Positions 45,064 to 56,748 of a DNA stretch of 64,000 nucleotides are shown piece after piece. The stretch comes from Carnegiea gigantea. Its lineage: Eukaryota; Streptophyta; Magnoliopsida; Caryophyllales; Cactaceae. The stretch covers positions 62,001 through 126,000 of the forward strand of contig JAKOGI010000325.1 in the NCBI GenBank assembly GCA_029747015.1. Direction: 5' to 3'. A model generated the notes under the pieces. That model made no database searches and had not been told where the DNA came from. It saw only the letters and a list, made by a program, of their open reading frames with translations. Positions within the stretch are counted from its first letter, which is position 1; every line of letters begins with the position of its first letter. The position numbers were made by a program, and so were the translations under genes.

Positions 45064-48000
45064 ATGTATAATAGATTATTGCTTGATTGTAGTGGTTATA
45101 CGCAAGAATTTCTAAATGGAGTAAATCAATTTGAGGAATTTGCACATATACAAATAGATTTCCAAAATGGGGGAAGTATAGATGTCCATGTGCTAAATGC
45201 AGAAATAGAGTGTACTTGACACCTGATGAGGTAAAGATGCACCTTATGTATAAAGGTTTTGTGAAAGGCTATTGGTTTTAGATAAGCCATTAAGAAGTTG
45301 AACCCCAACAATATGATTTTGGGTATTCAAATAGTGAAGTGCCTGAAGCTGAAGGTTCAAGTCATATTAATCATAACTATAATGAATCCTACGTTGATCA
45401 TATAGAGTACATGGTTGGTAATGCTATAATGACAAATCAAAATATAAGAGAGGCGGAGTTAAGCACTTGCCGAGAACCATTTTGTAATATGGTTCAAGCT
45501 GCTCAACAACCCTTGTATAATGGTTGTGCCACCTATAGTGAGCTCTCTGCCGCTATTAGGCCGTTGAGTATTAAGTATGATTATAATATGCCATAAACTA
45601 TTTCAATGAAATTGTTCAATTAATGAAGGAGATGTGCCCACCTAAAAACTGTGTGTCGAACAACTATGACCAGAAGAAGAAGATTGTTAAAGATCTCGGC
45701 AACGATGTGATACACATTGATTGTTGCCATAAAGGTTTCATACTTTTCTTCAAAGAGGACTCGAACCTCGATGCATGCAAGTTTTGCAAGCATTCGAGAT
45801 GGAAGAGGCAAAGGTCGCAAGGAAAGAATCAAAGTTCATTGCCATATGTAAGGATGTATTACTTTTCATTAAAACCTCGACTTCAGAGGTTGTATGCATC
45901 AAGAAGCACTGCACAGCACGAGATGACATTATAAACATCGATGTGAGAACGGTGTTTTATGTCATCCATCAGATGGGCAGTATGGAAACATTTCGATAAT
46001 AGTACCCCGATTTTGCTGTAGAGCCTCGAAATGTTAGGATTGGGTTATGTGCTGATGGATTGAATCCTTACACTTTGCCTTCAAGATCTTATTCCATTTG
46101 GTCGGTCATGGTTACACCTTATAACCTTCCCCTCGAAATGTGTATGACCACACCATTCATGTTCCTCACTTGTGTAATTCCCGACCCTAAAAATCCTAAG
46201 AACAAAATAGATGTATATTTACAATCTTTTATTGATGAACTCAAGGAGCTGCGAGATGTTGGAATTGAGACGTACGACTTATCTATGGGAAAGACATTTT
46301 AAATGAAGGTTGGACTTATATGGACCATCAATGATTTCCTAACATATTGAATGCTATCTGGGTGGAGCACTACGTGGCAATTTGCTTGTCCAGTATGTAT
46401 GAAATAACAAAAGGCTTTGAGACTAAAAATGGAGATAAATTCTCTTGGTTTGATTATCATCGGTGGTTCTTGCCAAGGACTCATGCATTTAGAAGAAGGA
46501 GAACTTCATTTAGAAAAGCCATAGCTATTACCGGGTTCCTCTTCGACGCCTTTTTGGGGAACATCTTTATGTTGAGGTGGAACACTAACCAATAGTAACG
46601 ATAGACGGTGACTTCCAAAATACTAAGATTTAAGGAAAATGAGTATAACTAGACGAATAAGAGCATATTCTGGGAGTTGCCTCACTAGCAACATCAGTTG
46701 TTTTGCCATAATTTGGATGTGATGCACATAGAAAAAAACTTATTCGAAAACATCATTAACACTATCATGGATGTTCCTGAAAAATTAAAGGACAATGTCA
46801 AATCAAGAATGGATATTGTAGATATATGTGACAGGGAAGAATTATATTTGCAACTACGCCCAAGTGGCAAAACAGTTAAACTGAAATAGAAGTTTGTTCT
46901 TGCTATAGATAAAAGAAGAGAGCTGTGTGAATGGGTAAAGAGACTTAACATGATTGTACTACTCTAATTTGAGGAATATTGTGGACCCTAATGAAGTAAA
47001 GTTCAACAATATAAAAAGTTATGATTATCATGCATCTATAGAGACTATATTACTAATTGCATTTGGTGCTCATCCAGATGATGTGTTAAAACCTCTTATT
47101 GAAATAAGTCAGTTTTTTCCACAACACAGTGAGAGGATGTGCTTGTGGAAATGCATCGAAACATTGCTATTACTCTTTGTAAGTTGGAGATAATATTTCC
47201 TCTAGAATTCTTCAATTTGATAGAGCACTTACCGATACACTTGGCGAAAGAGGCACTACTTGGTGGTCCTATACAATACCGATAGATGTATCCATTTAAG
47301 AGGTAAAATAGATTATATTTGATGAAAATGGATTTAAACAATATAACCATGCAATCACTCACAAGTCATTGGTTAATTGTATTGTGTTAGGTACTTAGGT
47401 CTTTTAAAGAAAAAGACTAAACAATAAGTGTTTCCTATAGGTTCAATTACAGAAGCTTACTTAAAAACTGAAAGGATGTTTTTTTTACCTCCTATTACTT
47501 CAGCCCTAATGTGCCCTCCATGCGCAATAGATGTCGAAGAAATGAGGATGGAGATGAATATAACAACCATGTCCTAACTCTATCTGTGTTTGAGCCGCAA
47601 GGAACCACTATTGGGAAGGAAAGATCAATGTATCTCACAGATGCTTAATATATTGCTGCTCGTCTTCACGTGCTATTAAATTGCGATGAATCCAAGCCTT
47701 ATATTGGGTGAGTGCTTGGAAAAAATGTTGCACTTACAATGTGTACAAAATGTCGTAGAATTTTAACAGAACAAGTCCAAACTACACATCCCAATGTTAG
47801 TGATACTGATGTTGATACCATCATTGAAACTCATTTTGTAAATTGGTTTAGTTAAATGTAAGTGAATTAACTTATTCACTTAAAATTATTTGGACACATT
47901 TATACGTGCAATGTATCAACTAAAATCACATTCTTTATCGTTTTAGGTGCATTACATTCAACAATTCGACAGTCACAAACATTTGTATTTGACATAATTG

Positions 48001-48752
48001 GCCACGAAGCCTAACAGACATGTGTTAATGTGGACTGCACATAAAATTAATGGCTTTAAATTTCATACAGAAGCACATAGTGTTGAGAAGAAAACGTACA
48101 ATTGTAATGTTGGTGTGTGTGAGACGGGAGAAGGTGATATCGAAAATGATTACTACAGTGTACTTAAAGATATCATCGAAATCGAGTATATTGGTAAACC
48201 AATTAAAAGATGTATGCTATTCAATTGTGAGTGGTTTGATCCCACGTTAAATCATGGGACACGATCTCATAAACTAAGCAAACTTGTTGAGGTCCACCGT
48301 GCAGGAGGTATAGAAAGTACGATCCAATCACCTTTCTGAATACTGTATCACAAGTGTGCTTCATGCCACATCCAAATCGATCAAGGGATAGGTTCAATTA
48401 GCTTGTTGTCATACCAACCAAACTAAGAGATAGAATGGATACACAATACACTTTACCCATTACTTACCAACAAATGGGCATGATGACACTCATTGAATGC
48501 GTGAATGATGTTATCTGTACACCACTGGAAGAAGTTAATGATGACATAGGGTTTTCATTTATTTAGGTAAATGATGACGTAAATGTGGCAGAAGAGGATG
48601 AGGGTGATGAAGAGGGTGAGTGGGATGACAAGAATGAAACAGATGAAAAATAGGGAGATTTACTTTTATATGATGATGACGATGACGATGACGACGATGA
48701 TGAGAATGATAATGAGGTTGGGGGTGGGGAAGATGATGTAGATAATTAAATG
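45064..48752 (+). pseudogene. CACTA transposase TNPD-like gene (decayed)
   Basis: Catalytic transposase of CACTA elements. Order of blocks: transposase-associated domain (PF13963) 'MYNRLLLDCSGYTQEFLNGV' then, after a frameshift near 45178, 'RCPCAKCRNRVYLTPDEVKM'; 'AAQQPLYNGCATYSELSAAI'; 'MKEMCPPKNCVSNNYDQKKK'; 'SLKPRLQRLYASRSTAQH'; 'MVTPYNLPLEMCMTTPFMFL' and 'NPKNKIDVYLQSFIDELKEL' (46060-46302); 'HNLDVMHIEKNLFENIINTI' (46698 on); and a C-terminal DUF4216 block (47998-48339). An Asp/Glu-rich tail runs to about 48752. At least six frame changes or stops; no single ORF exceeds about 115 codons. The middle part (46300-46690) is readable only in pieces ('TINDFL', 'MLSGWS'). Confidence 0.9.
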
Positions 48753-48931
48753 CTTATAAATTGTTATATATTTCAGTGCTTACCATCATTGTAGTGCAAA
48801 CATGTATGAATGTACTTTCTTATATGTATCAATTTTGGATGGTGATGTTCTAACTATTGTGCTGCGTGACTCTAATTGTTGATCTGTACAATCATTATTT
48901 GTATTTGTATTTATTGTCAACTATTTTAGGT

Positions 48932-50873
48932 ATGGATTTCATCCCCCGTCGAGTTAAGTCCTCAACTTGCTGTCGAGAGCACCCAGGCTATGACACTGAT
49001 TCACCTTTCTTCCTAACATCACACACAACAGGTGCTGTGGGAACAATCCCCACTCAATTTGGGGCAGTTCCTATGGGGGCTTCCACTCCCTATGGCCCAT
49101 ACATCCCTTACCAGACAATCATTTCCCAATAATACGTATATAACATTGTAACCAACTCTCCTGTTCCCAACCAAACCAAACCAACCCTACTCCTCCACTT
49201 GTTGGCCTGAACTCTAACCAGCCCTAGCAAAACATTGGAACTTGAGAGTATGAAGTGTAGTTTAGTCATGGGAGCAGTCGACCAAAGACATATATTATGC
49301 TAGATGGTAACAGGTAAGTGGTAAAATTGTTATGTGTTTGCTATTGAAAGTATTTTGCGTAATGTCATGTTAATTGGATGTTTTCCATTGAAATACGTTT
49401 CTCCCAAACAAAGGTGTTGTTAGAAGGATTTCTCAAATCTTCCAAAGCAAACATGATACCCTCTGGCCTTCTTGGGGTAACATGCCAAGACAAGTTAGAG
49501 ATTTGTGGTTTAGAGAATTCAAGGTAACTATAATTATTACATATTAACACTTTGTATGCACTTGATTCATCATTATGATATTGTTTGACATATTTGTTGT
49601 TTTCTTATATACAGAAGGGGTTTACATAGGATCCTATCCATGAAGATCACATTAAGAAAAAATTTTGATAATAGAGGCAATGCACATTTGAGGGACTTCA
49701 TTGACAAGGCAAGGAAGCACAACAAGTAGCCCATATGGCTTGGTGATGAGCAATGGAGAGGACTCCAACAACATTGGGCGAACGATTCGTACAAGAAATT
49801 ATATGAAAAGGCCTAAAAAAGGGGCTTGGTGACCCAGCTAGTCTTTGGGCATCTCTTCACACCTGTGGCTCGATCTCTATGCACGAGCATAGAAGGCGAC
49901 TAGTAACTAATTGTACATCTTACAACTTCTTTCAGTTATTTGGTTGATTGTGGTGGTTAACATGGTTTTCTAAATTTGTTTGAAACGTAGAGGGAGCAAC
50001 TTGGGATAGAGCCTACAATTGTCGAGTTATTCGCTGACACTCACAAACTTCATGGCAAAGACAATGGACCTTGGGTTGATAAGAAATTACAACAAACATC
50101 CATAAGTTATTCTCGATGATAAACTTAATTACTGGTTTGTGCACTTTTAATTTATTGAGTATGATATGTTTAAATTTTTGCAAATATATTGATATCTTAG
50201 GAATCCTTTGAGAAAGAATTTCAAAACATCATCAACTCTCAAGAGATCACAAACCCCAGTTCCCAAGATCCATCTCAATCTCTTCCCAATCCACACGAGT
50301 TGTAGGTGAAAGCCTACACGAATAAAAAGGGCCGTACTTGTGGTATTGGAGATGAAGTCATCAACATTAGGGAGTCCTCCTAATTGAGTCCTTCTCAGTG
50401 AGCCGGCACAGTAAATTTAAACACTATTTGTATTTCAGTCATTAATAGAAAAGTTGTGCACGACATCACCTTAGGCCGAGTTAAGTCATTGTCACTAATG
50501 TATACTTCATATATGTACATGGTTTTCTGCAGGTATAGGTTAGGTGCCATCCGAACAGAAGTTGAACAATTTAAGGGGCATGGTGACCAACTTAGGTGGT
50601 GAGCTTATCACACAAGCTGAAAAGTATCGGATGCTTGAGAAGAGATATAAGCGATTAGAGGAGTCCAACCAAATGATGAGCTAGCAAATGATGAGTACGA
50701 TGAGTACGAATAAGCAAATAGTGGCCTTTTTCCAAATGCAACAAGCTTCCGATTCGGTCTCCCAACCTCCCTTCACTAACCCCCCAACATGATGAAGAGA
50801 ACGAGGATGAGGATGATGATGCCAATGAAGACTATGATGACAGTCACCTCGATGATCGACCCATCATGACTTA
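48932..50873 (+). pseudogene. CACTA TNPA-like / Ptta-En-Spm transposase_24 gene (decayed)
   Basis: Accessory DNA-binding protein of CACTA elements (PF03004 group). The ATG at 48932 follows an acceptor-like 'ctattttaggt'. The N-terminal 87 codons are Pro/Gly/Thr-rich (48857-49132 region). The conserved core reads 'NAHLRDFIDKARKHNK' stop 'PIWLGDEQWRGLQQHWANDS' (49670-49800), 'HTCGSISMHEHRRRL' (49858-49902), an intron-like gap, then 'REQLGIEPTIVELFADTHKL' and 'GPWVDKKLQ' (49990-50090). The C-terminus is a coiled segment 'EKYRMLEKRYKRLEESN' and an acidic end. Stops and frame changes make it non-functional. Confidence 0.85.
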
Positions 50874-51189
50874 CTTGATTCTTCCCTTTCTATTCCTTGC
50901 TTATATATACATTTATGTGCATTTCTGTCTCTGTTTGCCTCTCTTTACCTTCGTTTGTTAAGTACACCTATATTTTGAAGCATATATTGTATGAATTTGT
51001 GATGAATTGTGATGAGACACTTGAAAGCATTTGGTTTGTATGTGATGGTTTGCTTTGTTGTTAGTTTACATTTGTTGAAAGTGCTACCAGTGAAACATTG
51101 GTATTAGGGGGTTATCCTCAATGTGTTATCTTGCAGAGAATGACTTGTATTTATAATTTGGGGCAATTGCATAAATAAAGATTTTATTT

Positions 51190-51541
51190 AAAAAAAGGTA
51201 AAACTACTGACGGATAAGCGACGGAACAGCCGTCGTGGGCCTGTTTTTGTTTTTTTAAAAACACGCAAACTGGTGACGAAAAATCCTTTGTTGATTCCGT
51301 TGTTAACGGTGATGGATTGACTATTCGATTGCCATCAGGTACGCCTTTCTTTCCCGCCATCAAAACCTACCCATCACCAATTCCATCGCTAGGTGGTGAC
51401 GGAATTACAATATTCCGTCGCTAAGGAGACAGCAATGACCAAATATGCAACAGACATATTTCGTCGCCGTTTCCGTCGCTAAGGTCAAATTTCCGTCGCT
51501 AACGTGTACTTTTCTGTCGCTGAGCGACCTTTTTTTTGTTG
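51190..51541 (+). repeat. CACTA right subterminal repeat zone and terminus
   Basis: Dense array of the motif: 'gcgacggaacagccgtcg' (about 51208), 'ccgtcgctaag' (51416, 51474), 'ccgtcgctaa' (51492), 'ctgtcgctgagcgacc' just before the poly-T end. Confidence 0.85.
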
Positions 51542-53020
51542 ATATTCCAAATGAAGACATTTCTCCTATAGCGTTCTCGTCGATCTAATGCATAACAATG
51601 AGCAATGGGCTCAACATTTGTATGATAAACAATCCCAGATAATTCTTACTCTTCATCCCGGCATAACTATCTTTGTTAAACTTACAACCATTGTTATTTT
51701 CATTATTTGGTTAACCTGGTTGACCTAAATAAAGTAAGAGGCTTAAACTGGGGAATTCTCATGTACTCCAACTTGATTTGTAAAATTTGGCAAGGAGTGT
51801 CAAAAACTGAGCGCACTTGTGGGGAACCCCTTGGGAGTCTGTGGAGAGTAATCGAGGTAAAAAATTTTCTCTTTTATACCCCTTTCATACTTGGTAACAC
51901 TTGAGTCTAACTATTTTACTTTGTAGTTTTAGTTTTATGAGTATTTCCAGGCCGTTTTACAAAGGTTATGATTATCTATGAGCTTTCCTGTAATGGCTTC
52001 ATGGATGAAAGAGCACCAAATTCAGAGACAGTTCCAGTCGGGAGATCTTCAATGTCTCCGTGCGACTATTTGTGCTTTGAAAACGATAATGCTATTTTAT
52101 TTTTGAAAATAACTTAGCGATACAATCTTATTCTTTTGACCTCTTCTTTTGTAGGTTAATTTTCATCTATAGGCTGCTCAATTCTGTACCCAGTGTCCAG
52201 TCCTTACAGGAGGACCTTTAGCTTCATCTGGTACTTAGATGAGCGAGTTACTACCTAAGTTGTGAACCAGTGGGCCTTTGTCTATTCCCTTAGATCCATC
52301 TTGGCCCATGTTCTATGTGAGAGCTCTTACTCTTGAAGATATGGCGGAAATGAAGCCGGATATTAATTGCGTGGACTATATCGACCACCATAGTGATTAC
52401 ACAACTCATCTTAATGGTAACCTATTTGGTATATCTTTTTCCTCGTTGTCTCTTCTTACTCTGTGCTTCACGACGCTAATGTTTAGAATTCTTAGTTTGC
52501 AAGCGACAATCGTTGAGGCTCCTATACTAAGCAAACGTCTATATGCTGGGAGAAGAGGAGTATGCCACTTATGTGCAGGTTCCATTGGTTCTCAAATCAA
52601 AGTGCCCAGAACTCGAGTTTCCACCTATTTTTACTGGGGTAAGTGTATTGCTTACCTTGCTTGCCCTGAGTTGATCAACAACCTTTTTGACTTTTTTCTT
52701 TATTTTAGTACAATTAGTAGTAGCCTGGGTTAATATAGCTAGAACCACTCTAGATTTACAATCCTGCAGATCCTTATACTCTGTCCACATCATTAGGAGA
52801 ACCTTATGTGTCTCGAATCTTATATGGGTATTCTTCGTCTGGGGTGGTGCATGATGATCCTCACAGTATTCTTGGGCCCCTAAGTGCAACCCTTGTGCTG
52901 ATGCGGGCATCAGTCATGCTTCAATCGATTCTGGATATGCTTTGGGTTATGTCGACTACTTGCTTGGTGGAGGTAGTAGCGGGCCCCGATAGTTAGTAGG
53001 GATAATTTATAAGGTCTATG
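51542..53020 (+). pseudogene. Probable PMD-like gene remnant
   Basis: Plus-strand coding traces with intron-like gaps: 'GRFTKGYDYLWAFPVMASWM' (51949 on), an open frame 52278-52733 with 'FYVRALTLEDMAEMKPDINC', an intron-like segment with an acceptor 'gctaatgtttag', then 'EEEYATYVQVPLVLKSKCPE' (about 52555 on) and 'YNPADPYTLSTSLGEPYVSR' (52757 on). These resemble C-terminal parts of PMD proteins only loosely. It follows the CACTA right end and may be the other side of the PMD gene at 43560. The minus-strand ORF at 52569-52910 is its shadow. Confidence 0.35.
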
Positions 53021-53559
53021 TATGATGCTTGACTATGACTGTGTAACATAGTTTCACTTTTCATGCCATAAAAATTGTATTCAAGTCTACTATGACTCTA
53101 ATGCACACTAGCCCCCATAACCTCAGAAATAAAGAGACACAAAAGAAAAAAAGGATATAATTAATAATTTAAGAAATCTATGGACTTGAGTAATAATTCC
53201 AAAATTTTATTGAATGACGTCCAACATTACAATCAGCTAAAATTTATAAGCTAGGCCAAGGAAAACACTAGAAAGAAAAAAAAAGGGTCAACAGCACGCA
53301 GCAATTGGCCTAAATAATGGCCGATACTCCTTGACAAGGCCCTTGTGGCTAGTGCCACTTGGACTTGGCGTTCTCCTGAGTCCAAATTGGACTCAATTAT
53401 TAACCCATCCGCAGGCGAGAATCTGGCCAGTTCCTTAGCTATATTTAGCTTGGATTTGGATTATTTTTCTATGGCTATAAATTAAGGTTACATATTGTTC
53501 GAATTTCCATCAATTTGCAGTGAAGTCTCGTGAGCTCAAAAAAAAAATAATAGCTACAA
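53021..53559. other. Unassigned spacer
   Basis: AT-rich, no coding signal; nothing recognised. Confidence 0.3.
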
Positions 53560-54823
53560 TGTCGTTTGAGAAGATACTGAGTTCCTAGCTCCTTTCCCTT
53601 GATGTTGCAGACAAGCATGACGTTAAGAGTTTTCACCTGAATAGTCTTCTTAGCTTGTGCTAGTTAAGGTTTCTTAGGGCTTCCTTGGAGCTGCTACCAC
53701 CTTCTGGGATTCTGAATTCAATGTTTTAATTTTGAGAAAGATTAGCTATGGCCATTAATAGAGGAATATAACGCTGTTATTAGTTTTCCTATTTATTTCT
53801 CTCATGTTTCATTGTACATCTCTAGGAGCCTTTCTTCTGTCTATAGTCAGTTCCTAGGCTTGGGTGAAGAGGATGTGGCTGCCGTATTATTTCGGGATGA
53901 GTTATAATCTGTAGCCTTACTTTCTTGTCTTAAAAAGAAACAAACTATTAATGATATATTTAGGCATAGGGATACCTTCCTATGTCTCTTTGGGGCCTTC
54001 CTATTTATGGGTGGTATTGTAAAGGGTGACCTGCAATATTGTTGAGTGTAGTTAAGGCGATGCGTAGTGCCCCGACACCTACGCCACTTGTTATTATAGA
54101 GTCTATCTTAAGTCTGGACCTCATCCATCATTACCCAGATCAGTTTTCTCAGACAACTCGCTGTTGCTGCGGGTAGTTTGTTTGGCTTGGAAGCCAGCCG
54201 ATGTCTGTCCTAACCTCACTGATTTTTTTATTCTACTCATGTTCAAATTTGGCTATTAGAGCACTTGAGATTGATTGAAATTCCAAGGACCATGGACACG
54301 TACCTACCCTCACAATTATGCCAAAGGAATTAACTGTTTAAGGCTATGGCAAGTTGGATCATTTTCATGGAGAAAGATCCTCCTATTTGTTGGGTTATTC
54401 AGTGGTGAAGAATATGGCAATTTGTGACCTTTTAGGAAGAGTTTTCCCATACGTCTCCTTGGCGTATTCACCCAAATGTATAATTTTTCAAATCGGATAA
54501 TGAGGCAATTTAATCATAAGCAACACATCATTGCGCTAGCCAACATCATCCCTAAGTCCTGCAAGAATGATCACTCTCGTATTACGTCTTAGCTGGACTA
54601 TTGGCTCTGTCTTCCTACCATTGTGATGCCTTATTTCTCGTATTCTCCGCATGTCTTCGAGCATTATTTGAAGTGGAAGACTGAACGTTACGTTAAGGCA
54701 AGGAAGGCTGTATATGCTAAGCTAGATGCTACTAAGAAAGAAATGGCTGAGAATGCCTTGTCTCGAAATGGGAAGAGAGCTAAGGATCAAAACCCCCCAA
54801 AAGACTTCCGCCTAGTCGTGTAG
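53560..54823 (+). pseudogene. Plant mobile domain (PMD) pseudogene with C-terminal coiled coil
   Basis: Traces: 'ATTFWDSEFNVLIL' (about 53694), 'RDTFLCLFGAFLFMGGIVKG' (53970-54030), 'AVAAGSLFGLEASRCLS' (54160 on), 'HVQIWLLEHLRLIEIPRTMD' (54240-54300) and 'MASWIIFMEKDPPICWVIQ' (54345 on). A final open frame 54623-54823 ends in a Lys-rich helix 'AKLDATKKEMAENALS'. The W-D-x-E-x-x-V-[FL] start and the 'QIWLLEHL' block are typical of PMD proteins from plant transposons. Stops are frequent. It converges with the minus-strand Tat pol, which ends at 55339. Confidence 0.6.
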
Positions 54824-54829
54824 GGTAAG

Positions 54830-55338
54830 AAATTAAAGAACGATGAGGAAGTTTTAGCTTGTAGTGCTTTCTCATAGTAGCATGCTATTAGGACTCTTAA
54901 AATTTTGGATGGTAATAAAAGTATTAGTTTTGCTCCTGCCACCATTTAAAGTGCTTAATTACTTACGCTACTCTTAACTGCATAACCCCTTTTGCTTAGG
55001 GTTTGACCCAATTTGTCATAAAAGAGGCATAGCATAGACTTACTGGGAGCCCGACTCGGTTTCGTTAAGGAAACTGACCGGTTTTCTTGCAATTCGGCCA
55101 CTAGGCTTGCTGTTTTGGGTCATAGTAATTTGTTTGGTGTACCTTTTTCTTTTGCAAATAATAGGCAATTAGGTCGGGCCATTAAGCATTTCTACGCATC
55201 CAAAGTATAGAATTAGGCCTTCGTAGTTCATTAACCACTCATTTGTTTATTATTTTATATATACCTTTTTTTCTTGTAGGCCTAAGATGCATCCTATGAA
55301 CCTACTATGGGTCCAATTAAAAGACTGCTATGGGTCTT
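54830..55338. other. Spacer between PMD pseudogene and Tat pol 3' end
   Basis: No coding similarity on either strand. Confidence 0.4.
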
Positions 55339-56748
55339 TTAGGCATAATACTTCTTCCATTGATGGAAGTTAGTATACTGAGTATATTTCTCTCTATTCA
55401 AATCCATAAACTTCATCACTCCTCTCGGTAAGATAGTCTTTATGATGTATAGGCCTAACTAATTAGGTCTAAATTTTCCCCTTGGATCCTATATTTGGGC
55501 CCTTATATCTTTCAAAACAAAATCATCTCCCAGACGTACTTTGGCTTAACTTTCTTATTAAAAACTATTGAAATCCAGGCTTGCTAAATATGGATGTTGT
55601 GTAATGCCCTTAACCTCATTTCATCTAACATTACAAGCTCTTCACACCGGGCTTTTGCCTAATCGAACTCTAGTATTTGGCTTTCAACAATTAGCTTTAG
55701 AGAGGGTATTACTATTTCTATTGGAAGCATTGCTTCCAATTCATATACCAAGATGTATGGAGTTGCACCTATAGAAGTTTGAATTGATGTCCTATGCTCC
55801 CAAAGGGCGAATGGGAGTTTATCAGGGTAATCCTTATAATTTTCATCCATTTTTTTAATTATCATTACTGCTCCATTTGCCTGAGGATGACTTGTTGAAT
55901 CTTATACTTTTCAAATAAGGTTGCTACTTCCTTCTTAAAGTGTCTCCCTGATGATTTATTAGTTCATGTGGGATGTTATATCTACATATGATGTTATAAA
56001 GGAGAAATTTAGCCACGTGCTTTTAAGTGATGTTTGTAAAAGAGGGCACTTCTTCACATTTTGTAATATCAGTGTCGATTGCTACAAGCACACATTTATG
56101 TATGCTAGTCTCTCTTGGCATAATCTTGCCAATGACATTAATTCCCCAAACTGAAAAGGGCCATAGGAAGTTAATGCTGAAAGGAAAGAGTTTGGTTGAT
56201 GTTGTAAGTTAGCATATGTTTGGCATTTGTGACACCTTCTTAAATACGTAATAGTAGTCATCCTCTATTGTGGACCAATAATAGCCCATTCTTTAGATCA
56301 TTTTTACTAGCATTCTACCATTCATATATGGCGCATTCTTAAATATACATATCTTTAATGGTCTCTTGGACTTTATCATGCATTGCACAAAGTAGATTTA
56401 AGTCTATATATTTTTTTTCCTTGCATGACTTCCCCTTGTCCTCAAAGTATTACAAGGCCAATGCTCGCTGGGCTTTTGAGGAGGATTCTAGTGGATATTC
56501 TTTCTTCGTCAGGTATTTATAAATGTTGCAATACTAAGTAGCGAGGTTGACACTGCATACTTCAATGGCATAACAGTGAGCTAGTTTATTCCTTCTTTCT
56601 GCTATCAATGGCATCGAAAAAATGCCACTAGGGATGTTAGCCATTCAAGCTAGTTTTTCCAAGGCATCTACAAATTGCTTATCCTACTAAAGGCGATATA
56701 TGTATGCGATGTGGGTGAAGTTCTTAGTAAGGTCTTGCTCGGGCTCAA
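55339..56748 (-). pseudogene. Tat-lineage gypsy integrase and end of RNase H
   Basis: Integrase inserts retroelement cDNA into the host genome. From 56745 on the minus strand: RNase H tail 'LTKNFTHIAYIYRL', 'FVDALEKLA' stop 'MANIPSGIFS', zinc-binding HHCC region traces ('APYMNGRMLVKMI', 'RMGYYWST', 'FKKVSQMPNIC'), core traces ('ELMSLARL', 'VLVAIDTDITKCEEV'), and the best block 'MDENYKDYPDKLPFALWEHR' 'TSIQTSIGATPYILVYELEA' (55659-55865). The C-terminal 'EIYSVYTNFHQWKKYYA' ends at a stop at 55339-55341. Frames change repeatedly. Confidence 0.88.

Larger units (their letters stand above)
43872..51541 (+). mobile_element. CACTA (En/Spm) DNA transposon, about 7.67 kb
   Basis: The left end CACTACTAAAAAATCG begins at 43872. 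The right end '...TTTTTTTTGTTG' at 51541 is its degenerate inverted counterpart. 3-bp flanks ATT (43869-43871) and ATA (51542-51544) fit a decayed target duplication. Subterminal zones carry many GCGACGG/CCGTCGC motifs (43940-44170 and 51190-51530), the hallmark of CACTA transposase binding. Inside are a TNPD-like and a TNPA-like gene in the same direction. A GC-rich 5' leader lies at 44240-44350. Confidence 0.88.

Noticed and set aside
44978..45064. Using ATG 45036 as the start of TNPD
   Set aside because: A TGA follows eight codons later; the ATG at 45064 leads directly into the transposase-associated domain.
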